In this document: in pieces, positions 14,674-20,565 of the stretch | Layout of the letters: the number at the start of each line of letters is the position of its first letter | Numbering within the stretch: the first letter of the stretch is position 1 | Origin: Flavobacteriia bacterium | GTDB taxonomy: Bacteria > Bacteroidota > Bacteroidia > Flavobacteriales > Flavobacteriaceae | Reading direction: 5' to 3' | Assembly: GCA_018500075.1 (NCBI GenBank) | Contig: JAHBAN010000067.1 | Location: forward strand, 1-21,661 | Length of the DNA stretch: 21,661 bases | Made by a program: the position numbers and the translations under genes | The notes under the pieces: generated by a model | What the model was told of the DNA's origin: nothing | Seen by the model: the letters and a program-made list of their open reading frames with translations, nothing else | The model's database searches: none

Positions 14674-14796
14674 GCGCCCGCACAGTCCGCGCCCGCCCAG
14701 TCCTTGATCGCCCAGTCCTTGGTCACACAGTCCTGAGTTCGTCCTGTCCTGATCACACACCTGCCTGATCACAGACCTGCCTGCACCCCTCCAGCC
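14674..14796. repeat. degenerate 15/16-bp tandem repeat array, eight units
   Basis: Eight head-to-tail units with lengths 15, 15, 15, 15, 16, 16, 16 and 15 start at 14674, 14689, 14704, 14719, 14734, 14750, 14766 and 14782. Most end in CAGTCC, CTGTCC or CTGCC. CAGTCC recurs at exactly 15-bp intervals (14683, 14698, 14713, 14728). Units 6 and 7 (TGATCACACACCTGCC and TGATCACAGACCTGCC) differ at one base. The array begins 3 bp after the nusB stop. Confidence 0.75.
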
Positions 14797-14873
14797 CTTT
14801 TTCTTTCTCAAAATATCCCCGCCGGAGGCTCCCGCGCGCACCGCGGGCGCAGCTGCTCTTTTGGGCGCCGTAG

Positions 14874-14894
14874 GGTGCGCAGTCCCTGCGCACC
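14874..14894. repeat. 9-bp perfect hairpin
   Basis: GGTGCGCAG (14874-14882) and CTGCGCACC (14886-14894) pair perfectly around a 3-nt loop. There is no flanking U-tract on either strand, so it could be a Rho-type 3' end structure for nusB or the polyprenyl synthase gene, or a repeat element. Confidence 0.5.
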
Positions 14895-14954
14895 GCCCCG
14901 ACCCGGCGCACGCTGCATTTACTTAATATGCCTTAACTTTTTCAGAGTCAGCCG

Positions 14955-14983
14955 GTGCACGCAGGGTGCACGGGTTGTGCACG
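14955..14983. repeat. three GTGCACG boxes at 11-bp spacing
   Basis: GTGCACG occurs at 14955-14961, 14966-14972 and 14977-14983, so the palindromic core GTGCAC repeats on the same helical face. The intervening bases (CAGG, GGTT) differ, which argues against simple recent tandem duplication. Confidence 0.6.
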
Positions 14984-15016
14984 CATATCACCCCCCCAGA
15001 ATCAGCCTTTCAAAGG

Positions 15017-15046
15017 GCGTTAACTCTGCGGTGCGCTGCGTTAACT
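15017..15046. repeat. GCGTTAACT direct repeat, 21-bp spacing
   Basis: GCGTTAACT at 15017-15025 recurs at 15038-15046, two helical turns apart. The second copy includes the stop codon of the polyprenyl synthase gene. Confidence 0.45.
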
Positions 15047-16060
15047 GATCCGTGACACAACATAGTCCGCCAAAGCCTCCAGCATCTCGCGCAGCGGGTG
15101 CTCGGGCAGGGCCGTCAATGCGGCGCGCGCCTTATCTGCATAGCCCAAAGCCTCCTGTCGGGCCGACTCCAAAGCGCCATGTTTGGCCAGCAACTCAAGC
15201 GCTGTGTCAAGATCGCCGGGGCGCTGCTCGCCCGCCTCGATCGTGCGCTGCCAAAAGGCGCGCTCCTCGCCCTGCGCCCTCGCCACCGCCTTGATCACCG
15301 GCAAAGTGAGCTTGCGCTCGCGAAAATCATCCCCGATATTCTTGCCTGTGCTGCCGCTAACCCCCTGATAATCCAAAAGATCATCCACAATCTGAAAGGC
15401 AATCCCGAGCGCATCGCCATAGTCAAACAGCGCCTTCACCTGGGCCTCGGGCGCGCCGGCAATCACCCCGCCCACTTCCGTGGCCGCCGAGAACAGCGCC
15501 GCCGTCTTGCCGCGCACCACCTGCAAATAGATCGCCTCTGTGGTCGCCAGATCCTGTGCCGCCGTCAGCTGCAAGACCTCTCCCTCGGCAATCGTCGCCG
15601 AGGCATTGGCCAGAATATCAAGCACCCGCAAGCTGCCGGTTTCAACCATAAGCTGGAACGAGCGCGAGAACAGGTAATCGCCCACAAGCACAGAACTTTT
15701 GTTGTCCCACAAGAGGTTGGCCGTCGGTCGGCCACGCCGCTTTGCGCTTTCATCCACCACATCATCATGCAGCAAAGTCGCCGTATGGATGAATTCGACG
15801 GTTGCCGCGAGATGGACATGATAGGGGCCGTCATAGCCGCAAAGCTCGGCTGCGGCGAGGGTCAGCATCGGGCGCAAGCGCTTGCCACCAGCCTCCACCA
15901 GATGCCGGGTCACTTCCGGAATGCGCGGGGCGTGCTCGGAGGCCATGCGCTCGCGGATCAAGAGGTTGACCGCCTCCATGCCAGCGGCCAGATGTGTGGC
16001 CAGTCTTTCGTGCGGTTTGTTTGCCGATCCGTTCAAGCTCTTCACGCTCCCGTCAGACAT
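15041..16060 (-). CDS. ispB: long-chain polyprenyl diphosphate synthase (ubiquinone side chain)
   Basis: Trans-isoprenyl diphosphate synthase that elongates farnesyl or geranylgeranyl diphosphate with isopentenyl diphosphate. The 339 residues contain GGKRLRP (58-64), the first aspartate-rich motif DDVVD (99-103) with RRGRPTA downstream, and the second DDLLD (226-230). The residue five before the first motif is a small alanine (A94), as in enzymes making long chains. Relatives in this group make ubiquinone-10, so a decaprenyl product is likely, but chain length cannot be fixed by eye. The ATG at 16060 has only a weak site upstream; KPHERLA at 15-21 resembles the start of family members and supports it. 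It diverges from the DUF2007 gene over 35 bp. Confidence 0.95.
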   Translation of the reverse strand: MSDGSVKSLNGSANKPHERLATHLAAGMEAVNLLIRERMASEHAPRIPEVTRHLVEAGGKRLRPMLTLAAAELCGYDGPYHVHLAATVEFIHTATLLHDDVVDESAKRRGRPTANLLWDNKSSVLVGDYLFSRSFQLMVETGSLRVLDILANASATIAEGEVLQLTAAQDLATTEAIYLQVVRGKTAALFSAATEVGGVIAGAPEAQVKALFDYGDALGIAFQIVDDLLDYQGVSGSTGKNIGDDFRERKLTLPVIKAVARAQGEERAFWQRTIEAGEQRPGDLDTALELLAKHGALESARQEALGYADKARAALTALPEHPLREMLEALADYVVSRIS

Positions 16061-16061
16061 C

Positions 16062-16078
16062 TCGACATTTGCTGTCGA
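16062..16078. promoter_or_regulatory. palindrome in a 35-bp divergent promoter gap
   Basis: TCGACA (16062-16067) and TGTCGA (16073-16078) form a perfect inverted repeat with a 5-nt spacer. It starts 1 nt from the polyprenyl synthase ATG and ends 17 nt before the DUF2007 ATG. The size and symmetry suit a dimeric repressor that could control both genes. Confidence 0.4.
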
Positions 16079-16095
16079 ATGGTCATATTCACTTT

Positions 16096-16317
16096 ATGAA
16101 ACAACTTCTTAGCACAAACAATATGGCCGATCTGGCCTTTGCCCAAGCGCTGCTTCAGGGCGAGGGTATAGCCGTGTTTGAAATGGACGTAAATATGAGC
16201 GTGCTGGAAGGCGGCATCGGGGTTTTTCCGCGCCGTCTGATGGTTGTGGAGGCCGATTATGAGGCCGCCGCACGGGCGCTGCGCGACAACGGGCTTGAGG
16301 TCTATGAGCCGTCCTGA
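16096..16317 (+). CDS. DUF2007 family small protein
   Basis: This 73-residue protein matches the DUF2007 (putative signal-transducing) pattern: a start like MKQLLSTNNMADLAFAQALL, then GIAVFEMDVNMSVLEGGIG and FPRRLMVVEADYEAAARALRD. The family has a ferredoxin-like fold and no firmly known role; the 'signal transducing' label comes from its similarity to PII-like domains. The ATG at 16096 has no visible Shine-Dalgarno sequence and follows a 35-bp divergent gap, so translation may be leaderless or weak. Its end overlaps the next gene by 14 nt, implying co-expression with the methyltransferase. Confidence 0.88.
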   Translation: MKQLLSTNNMADLAFAQALLQGEGIAVFEMDVNMSVLEGGIGVFPRRLMVVEADYEAAARALRDNGLEVYEPS

Positions 16318-17062
16318 GCTGACCCATGATGCCTTTCTGGGCGGGCGGTTGAGGCTTTGGCAGCCCCGACAGGGCTATCGCGCGGGGGTTGATCCGGTTT
16401 TGCTGGCGGCCAGCATCGCCGCCAAAGCGGGCGACAGCGTGCTTGATCTGGGCTGCGGGGCCGGGGCCGCGGCGCTCTGTTTGGGGCGGCGCGTGCCGGG
16501 GTTGGATTTGCACGGTCTGGAGCTGCAGCCGCTCTACGCCGATCTGGCGCTCAAGAATGCCGCCGCCAACAGAATCACCTTCACAGTTCATCAGGGCGAT
16601 GTGGCCGAAATGCCCGCGGCCCTGAAAGAGCGCCGGTTTAACCATGTGATAACCAACCCGCCATACTTTGACCGTGAAACAGGCTCCAAAGCGCCAGACA
16701 CCACCCGCGAAACCGCCCTCGGCGGCGCCTCGCTTCCGCTCTGGCTCGCGGCTGCCGCGCGGCGTCTTGAGCCGAAGGGATATCTGACGCTCATCTGTCG
16801 CGCCGAGCGTCTGCCCGAGCTGCTGGCTGGCTTGCCCGCCTATCTCGGCTCGGTCGAGCTTTGGCCCGTCTTGCCGCGTCGGGGGCAGCCGTCTCAGCTC
16901 GTGCTCTTGCGCGCCCGTCACTCGGGCCGCGCCGCGTTTCGGTTGCACGCTGGCCTTCTGATGCACGACGGAGAGAGCCATACCGCCGATGTCGAAAGTT
17001 ACACCGCCCAGATCAGCGGCGTGTTGCGTGACGCGGCACCGCTCCCCTTTCCCGAAATTTGA
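16304..17062 (+). CDS. TrmN6-like tRNA1(Val) (adenine37-N6)-methyltransferase family
   Basis: SAM-dependent N6-adenine methyltransferase of the YfiC/TrmN6 group. The start at 16304 gives MSRPELTHDAFLGGRLRLWQP, the usual family beginning, with GAGG 3 nt upstream inside the DUF2007 gene; the open frame extends 20 codons further without support. The 252-residue Rossmann-fold enzyme has the SAM-binding DLGCGAGAA (48-56), an acidic residue in GLELQ (about 71-75) and the catalytic NPPY (118-121) typical of N6-adenine and N5-glutamine methyltransferases. The E. coli relative modifies A37 of tRNA1(Val); the same target here is inferred. It overlaps DUF2007 by 14 nt. Confidence 0.88.
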   Translation: MSRPELTHDAFLGGRLRLWQPRQGYRAGVDPVLLAASIAAKAGDSVLDLGCGAGAAALCLGRRVPGLDLHGLELQPLYADLALKNAAANRITFTVHQGDVAEMPAALKERRFNHVITNPPYFDRETGSKAPDTTRETALGGASLPLWLAAAARRLEPKGYLTLICRAERLPELLAGLPAYLGSVELWPVLPRRGQPSQLVLLRARHSGRAAFRLHAGLLMHDGESHTADVESYTAQISGVLRDAAPLPFPEI

Positions 17063-17109
17063 CGCTATTTTTCGCCGATCCTCTCGCAACTGCGGCGTGA
17101 CATATTATC

Positions 17110-17115
17110 TATGAT
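17110..17115 (+). promoter_or_regulatory. candidate -10 box for the DUF465 gene
   Basis: TATGAT at 17110-17115, in an AT-rich patch 42 nt before the start of the small gene, matches five of six bases of the sigma-70 -10 box. No convincing -35 is seen at the usual distance. Confidence 0.3.
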
Positions 17116-17156
17116 ATGCTCGACTGTAACAGCAACGTAACAATGAGGAGATTGAA

Positions 17157-17330
17157 ATGAGCTTGAATTCCCATGTTGAAGAACTGAAGAGAAAACACCA
17201 GACTCTCTCGGACCGTGTCGAACATCTTCAACGGACGCCCAGTGCCTCAGACGCCGAAATCGCCGATCTCAAAAAGCAAAAACTCAAAATCAAAGAGCAA
17301 ATCTCCCGTTTTGAGACAACCTCGGCCTAA
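17157..17330 (+). CDS. YdcH-like DUF465 small coiled-coil protein
   Basis: A 57-residue reading frame starting MSLNSHVEELKRKHQTLSDR and ending in QISRFETTSA. A charged helical N-terminal half (H6-E9, L10, H14, L17, V21, L24) and a basic second helix (ADLKKQKLKIKEQI, about 36-49) form the helical hairpin of the DUF465/YdcH family. GAGGAG (17145-17150) lies 6 nt before the ATG, the best ribosome site in this part of the window, and a strong terminator follows the stop by 15 nt, so it looks like a well-expressed single gene. The family's role is not established. No cysteine or signal peptide is present. Confidence 0.88.
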   Translation: MSLNSHVEELKRKHQTLSDRVEHLQRTPSASDAEIADLKKQKLKIKEQISRFETTSA

Positions 17331-17345
17331 TTTCCCATTGTTTTC

Positions 17346-17377
17346 AACGCGCTCCTGATATCTGGAGCGCGTTTTTT
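17346..17377 (+). terminator. intrinsic terminator of the DUF465 gene
   Basis: AACGCGCTCC (17346-17355) pairs perfectly with GGAGCGCGTT (17364-17373) around an 8-nt loop, and the T-run continues through 17377. This is a 10-bp GC-rich stem followed by six Ts, a classical Rho-independent terminator 15 nt after the stop. Confidence 0.92.
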
Positions 17378-17407
17378 GTCTTGGTTTGACGATGCCTCGC
17401 TGACATA

Positions 17408-17436
17408 GAAAAAGCCGCGCTCCGGGCGCGGCTTTT
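17408..17436. terminator. bidirectional intrinsic terminator, mainly for phaB
   Basis: AAAAGCCGCGC (17410-17420) pairs with GCGCGGCTTTT (17426-17436) around TCCGG, an 11-bp stem. On the minus strand it ends in a T-run, 27 nt past the phaB stop; on the plus strand TTTT also follows. It therefore insulates the two convergent transcripts together with the terminator at 17346. Confidence 0.88.
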
Positions 17437-17463
17437 GTGTTTTTTGTGTTGTGTTTCGAGGTC

Positions 17464-18186
17464 TTAGACGAAGAATTGTCCGCCGTTCGCCGAAATCGTG
17501 GAGCCGTTGATAAAGCCCGCATCATCAGAGGCCAGAAAGGCCACGCAGCGGGCAATTTCTTCGGGTTCGCCAAGGCGGCCAGCCGGGATCTGGCCAATGA
17601 TGGACTCCCGCACTTTCTCAGGCACGGCCATTACCATCTCGGTCGCAATATATCCGGGGCAAATTGCGTTGGCGGTAATCCCGGCGCGCGCGCCTTCCTG
17701 TGCCAGTGATTTCACAATCCCCAGATCCCCGGCTTTGGTCGCCGCGTAGTTGACCTGCGCAAATTGGCCCTTCTGGCCATTGATCGAGCTGATCACGATG
17801 ATACGGCCAAACTTGCGCTCGCGCATTCCGTTCCAAAGCGGGTGCACCGTGTTGAACACGCCGGTCAGGTTGGTGTCGATGACCTCATGCCATTGTTGCG
17901 GGGTCATTTTGTGGAAGGGTGCATCCCGTGTGATCCCCGCATTTGCGACCACCACATCAATCGGGCCAAGCTCGGCCTCGACCTTGGATATCCCTGCGGC
18001 TGACTCTTCGTAATCGGCGACATTCCATTTGTAAGTCTTGATTCCGGTGTCCGCGGTAAAGGCCGCCGCAGCCTCATCATTGCCCGCGTATGTCGCGGCC
18101 ACATTATAGCCCTCGGCTTTTAGTTTTTTTGAAATCGCTGCGCCAATCCCGCGCGAGCCGCCAGTGACCAATGCCGTCCGTGTCAT
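17464..18186 (-). CDS. phaB: acetoacetyl-CoA reductase PhaB (PhbB)
   Basis: NADPH-dependent short-chain dehydrogenase that reduces acetoacetyl-CoA to (R)-3-hydroxybutyryl-CoA for polyhydroxybutyrate. The ATG at 18186 is chosen because GGAGAAAG lies just upstream and the product begins MTRTALVTGGSRGIG; the open frame continues 13 codons further upstream. The 240 residues carry the cofactor loop TGGSRGIG (8-15), NAG (82-84) and the catalytic triad S134, Y147 and K151 in the family context SSINGQKGQ...NYAATKAG. PGYIATEM and the C-terminal NGGQFFV are typical of PhaB rather than of FabG. It follows phaA after a terminator, so it probably has its own promoter at about 18230-18258. Confidence 0.95.
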   Translation of the reverse strand: MTRTALVTGGSRGIGAAISKKLKAEGYNVAATYAGNDEAAAAFTADTGIKTYKWNVADYEESAAGISKVEAELGPIDVVVANAGITRDAPFHKMTPQQWHEVIDTNLTGVFNTVHPLWNGMRERKFGRIIVISSINGQKGQFAQVNYAATKAGDLGIVKSLAQEGARAGITANAICPGYIATEMVMAVPEKVRESIIGQIPAGRLGEPEEIARCVAFLASDDAGFINGSTISANGGQFFV

Positions 18187-18229
18187 ATGTCTTTCTCCAG
18201 AGTTCTGTGCGTAATGCTGTTTCAAATAA

Positions 18230-18258
18230 TATATAGTTTAAGCAATAATGTTGCGCAA
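18230..18258 (-). promoter_or_regulatory. candidate phaB promoter with TTGCGCAA palindrome
   Basis: On the minus strand TTGCGC (18253-18258) and TATATA (18230-18235) are separated by exactly 17 nt, 44 nt ahead of the phaB start. The -35 box is part of the palindrome TTGCGCAA (18251-18258), and another TTGC precedes it. Such TGC-rich dyads resemble the PhaR operators known from Paracoccus (CTGC-N3/4-GCAG). Confidence 0.5.
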
Positions 18259-18277
18259 GCAAATTGACGCATTCAAC

Positions 18278-18307
18278 AAAAAAGGGCGCCCCCGTTCGGG
18301 ACGCCCT
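18278..18307 (-). terminator. intrinsic terminator after phaA
   Basis: On the minus strand an interrupted stem is formed by AGGGCG/CGCCCT (18302-18307 with 18283-18288) enclosing CCCG/CGGG (18297-18300 with 18291-18294), followed by a run of six Ts. It lies 28 nt after the phaA stop, separating phaA from phaB. Confidence 0.88.
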
Positions 18308-18335
18308 GTTCATGCCTCACAAAGGAGTGGTCACA

Positions 18336-19511
18336 TCATGGGCGCTCAACACAGAGCGCAACTCCCATGCCGCCGCCAATGCACAACGTGGCAAGGCCTT
18401 TTTTTGCGTCACGGCGTTTCATTTCAAACAACAGCGTGTTGAGAACGCGGCAGCCTGAGGCTCCGATCGGATGCCCGATCGCGATGGCGCCGCCATTGAC
18501 GTTGACGATCTCCGGATCCCAGCCCATCTCTTTGTTGACGGCGCAAGCTTGAGCTGCGAACGCTTCGTTTGCTTCTACAAGGTCAAGATCGCTCGCGCTC
18601 CAGCCCGCTTTCTCCAAAGCCTTACGGCTCGCATAAATCGGACCAACCCCCATAATCGACGGATCAAGCCCGGCGGTCGCATAGGAAACAATACGGGCCA
18701 GCGGCTCGATGCCGCGCTTTTCGGCATTGTCAGCACTCATCAGAAGCACGCCTGCCGCCCCATCATTGAGACCGGATGCGTTTGCGGCTGTAACGGTGCC
18801 GTCTTTGGTGAACGCGGGGCGCAGTTTTTGCATCGCTTCCATGGTCGCTCCGTGACGAATGTATTCGTCCGCGTTGACGATTGTTTCGCCTTTGCGCGTC
18901 TTGACGGTAAAGGCCGCAATCTCGTCTGCGAATTTGCCGGCCTTTTGGGCCGCCTCTGCTTTGTTTTGGGAGGCCACGGCAAAAGCGTCTTGTTCGTCGC
19001 GGCTGATTTGCCATTTTTCTGCAACGTTTTCAGCGGTCTGGCCCATGTGATAGCTGTTGAACGCATCCCAAAGACCATCACGGATCATACTGTCGATATA
19101 CTTGGTATCGCCCATTTTGATCCCGTCACGCAGATGCGCAACATGGGGGCTAAGCGACATATTTTCCTGGCCGCCAGCCGCAACGATCTCTGCATCGCCA
19201 AGTTGGATATGCTGTGCCCCAAGCGCGACAGCGCGCAGGCCGGATCCGCAGACCTGATTGATGCTCCAGGCCGAGCTTTCGATTGGCAAGCCGGCATTGA
19301 CATGAGCTTGGCGCGCGGGGTTCTGGCCTTGGCCAGCCGTCAAAACCTGCCCGAGAATTGTTTCGGAGACTTCATTTTTGGCAATGCCTGCACGTTCGAC
19401 GATGGCTTCCAAAACCGCGGTGCCGAGGTCGTGCGCGGAGGTGTTGGCAAACGAGCCTCCAAACGATCCAACTGCCGTGCGGGCGGCAGAGGCGATTACA
19501 ACATTAGTCAT
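18336..19511 (-). CDS. phaA: acetyl-CoA C-acetyltransferase (beta-ketothiolase) PhaA
   Basis: Condenses two acetyl-CoA into acetoacetyl-CoA, the first step of polyhydroxybutyrate synthesis; the reverse reaction serves degradation. The ATG at 19511 has AAAGGA 7 nt upstream and gives MTNVVIASAARTAVGSFGG; the frame is open 8 codons further. The 391 residues contain the acyl-enzyme cysteine C88 in NQVCGSGLRA, the GHPIGASG loop with H347, and the proton-transfer C377 in CIGGGMGVA, as in the Zoogloea and Cupriavidus enzymes. It lies downstream of the EAL gene on the same strand, with a 116-nt gap holding a 17-bp palindrome, and is followed by its own terminator. Confidence 0.96.
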   Translation of the reverse strand: MTNVVIASAARTAVGSFGGSFANTSAHDLGTAVLEAIVERAGIAKNEVSETILGQVLTAGQGQNPARQAHVNAGLPIESSAWSINQVCGSGLRAVALGAQHIQLGDAEIVAAGGQENMSLSPHVAHLRDGIKMGDTKYIDSMIRDGLWDAFNSYHMGQTAENVAEKWQISRDEQDAFAVASQNKAEAAQKAGKFADEIAAFTVKTRKGETIVNADEYIRHGATMEAMQKLRPAFTKDGTVTAANASGLNDGAAGVLLMSADNAEKRGIEPLARIVSYATAGLDPSIMGVGPIYASRKALEKAGWSASDLDLVEANEAFAAQACAVNKEMGWDPEIVNVNGGAIAIGHPIGASGCRVLNTLLFEMKRRDAKKGLATLCIGGGMGVALCVERP

Positions 19512-19580
19512 GAGCAGTCCTTTCCCAGAAAACACTTCGCTATTGTCCTAGCGTAAGCTGTTGGGAGTGGCATACCGCAT

Positions 19581-19597
19581 TTGCCGCATTGCGGCAA
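19581..19597. promoter_or_regulatory. 17-bp palindrome upstream of phaA, candidate PhaR operator
   Basis: TTGCCGCATTGCGGCAA is a perfect inverted repeat of two 8-mers around one central base, 70 nt upstream of phaA. Its core CCGC-ATT-GCGG is close to the CTGC-N3-GCAG sites bound by PhaR in Paracoccus. On the minus strand its first six bases (TTGCCG) and TATGCC 17 nt later could be -35 and -10 boxes, which would let a repressor block the promoter. Confidence 0.55.
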
Positions 19598-19627
19598 CAA
19601 CCCCTTGAACGACCAAGCGACGCAGGG

Positions 19628-20467
19628 TCAGGCGCGGCGTTCGTCTTCTTGGCTGCGCTCCCAAACCGGGCGCACTGTCGGGGCAGCAAAATAGTATCCC
19701 TGCAGGCAGTCGATCCCCATCTTTGCGAGAAAAGCCGCGTCTTCTGCGTTCTCGACAAACTCGGCCACGGTGAGCATATCGAACTGATCTGCAATTGCTT
19801 TCAATGCGCTGGTGAGGACTTGATTGTCGGGGTTTTGCGCGATTCCGCGAATGAATTGCCCGTCAATCTTGATGATATCAAAGTAAAAATCGCGCAGATA
19901 GCTGAACGAGGTGTAACCGGCTCCGAAGTCATCCAGAGCGAAGCTGACGCCTTTGGCCTGGATTTCGCTCATGAATGAAATGACAAGTTCTGGCACGGTC
20001 ATGGCCGAGCTTTCGGTGATTTCAAGGATCAACCGTTCGGCGACTGTGACATTGCGCTGCAAGCCTTGCTTGAGCGTGCGCATCCAGCGCGGATAGCCTA
20101 TGGAGCGGGCGGACATATTGATCGAGAGGCGCAGATCGGGCTGACGTGCGAGGGTGCGCAGGCCCTTTTCCAGTGCGATACAATCCATGATGCGTCCAAG
20201 CTCGGTGGCTTCGATCTCGCGGATGAAGTCTTTGGCTGGAATGATGCGCCCAGTCTCATCTGTGAGCCGCAATAGTGCCTCGTAAAAGGCAACCTTTTCA
20301 GGGGCTTGAGCGTGCATTATCGGTTGGTAGGCGAGCAGAACCTGCTTTTGTTTGAGGGCGGTTTCAACCATTTGCATGACGGATTTGTCGCGCATTGAAA
20401 CGGCATATCCCAACGGGTTGATCGGGTCGGTTCCATGGTCTGCTGCTGGCCGTCGAATGTTCTTCAT
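19628..20467 (-). CDS. stand-alone EAL-domain cyclic-di-GMP phosphodiesterase
   Basis: Hydrolyses cyclic-di-GMP to pGpG. The 279-residue protein is almost entirely one EAL domain (about 33-270) after a short N-terminal segment; there is no GGDEF, PAS or membrane span. All catalytic positions are seen: E63-A-L in YEALLRL, N117 in SINMS, E149 in LEITES, D179-D180 in LDDFGAGY, K200 in IKIDGQFI, E229 in EFVEN and Q246 in LQGYYFA. EFVE replaces the more common EGVE, a conservative variation. It is transcribed toward phaA and diverges from tag across 98 nt. Opposite activity to the diguanylate cyclase at 10875-12266. Confidence 0.92.
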   Translation of the reverse strand: MKNIRRPAADHGTDPINPLGYAVSMRDKSVMQMVETALKQKQVLLAYQPIMHAQAPEKVAFYEALLRLTDETGRIIPAKDFIREIEATELGRIMDCIALEKGLRTLARQPDLRLSINMSARSIGYPRWMRTLKQGLQRNVTVAERLILEITESSAMTVPELVISFMSEIQAKGVSFALDDFGAGYTSFSYLRDFYFDIIKIDGQFIRGIAQNPDNQVLTSALKAIADQFDMLTVAEFVENAEDAAFLAKMGIDCLQGYYFAAPTVRPVWERSQEDERRA

Positions 20468-20493
20468 CGTGTCATTCCCGAGTGATGCCTCTT

Positions 20494-20522
20494 TGACTGG
20501 GAGCGTTACGCAGGATGTGCTA
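20494..20522 (+). promoter_or_regulatory. weak candidate tag promoter
   Basis: TTGACT (20494-20499) is followed after 17 nt by TGTGCT (20517-20522), 43 nt before the tag start, in the gap between divergent EAL and tag genes. The -35 is good; the -10 is poor (three of six). Confidence 0.3.
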
Positions 20523-20565
20523 ACAAGCGTTTAAAGGAAGACGTTGTTTAAAATTGAGCTGAAGA

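Larger units (their letters stand above)
14671..15040. other. 370-bp gene-free region between nusB and polyprenyl synthase
   Basis: Between two convergent genes I find no credible open reading frame with a ribosome site and no tRNA. From left to right it holds a degenerate 15/16-bp tandem array (14674-14796), a pyrimidine run (about 14796-14810), a GC-rich segment with CCCCGCCGGAGG (14817-14828) of a type I associate with Rhodobacteraceae intergenic DNA, a 9-bp perfect hairpin (14874-14894), an AT-rich patch (14920-14943), three phased GTGCACG boxes (14955-14983) and two GCGTTAACT boxes (15017-15046). Confidence 0.8.

Noticed and set aside
14674..14796. CRISPR array
   Set aside because: Units are 15-16 bp with no separate unique spacers and no cas genes; this is a simple tandem repeat.
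14212..14841. 209-codon minus-strand frame with CDQGLG-type short repeats
   Set aside because: The repeats are just the translation of the 15-bp DNA array, and the rest is the shadow of nusB.
18471..19556. 361-codon open frame on the plus strand opposite phaA
   Set aside because: Shadow of the thiolase gene, which has all catalytic motifs on the minus strand.
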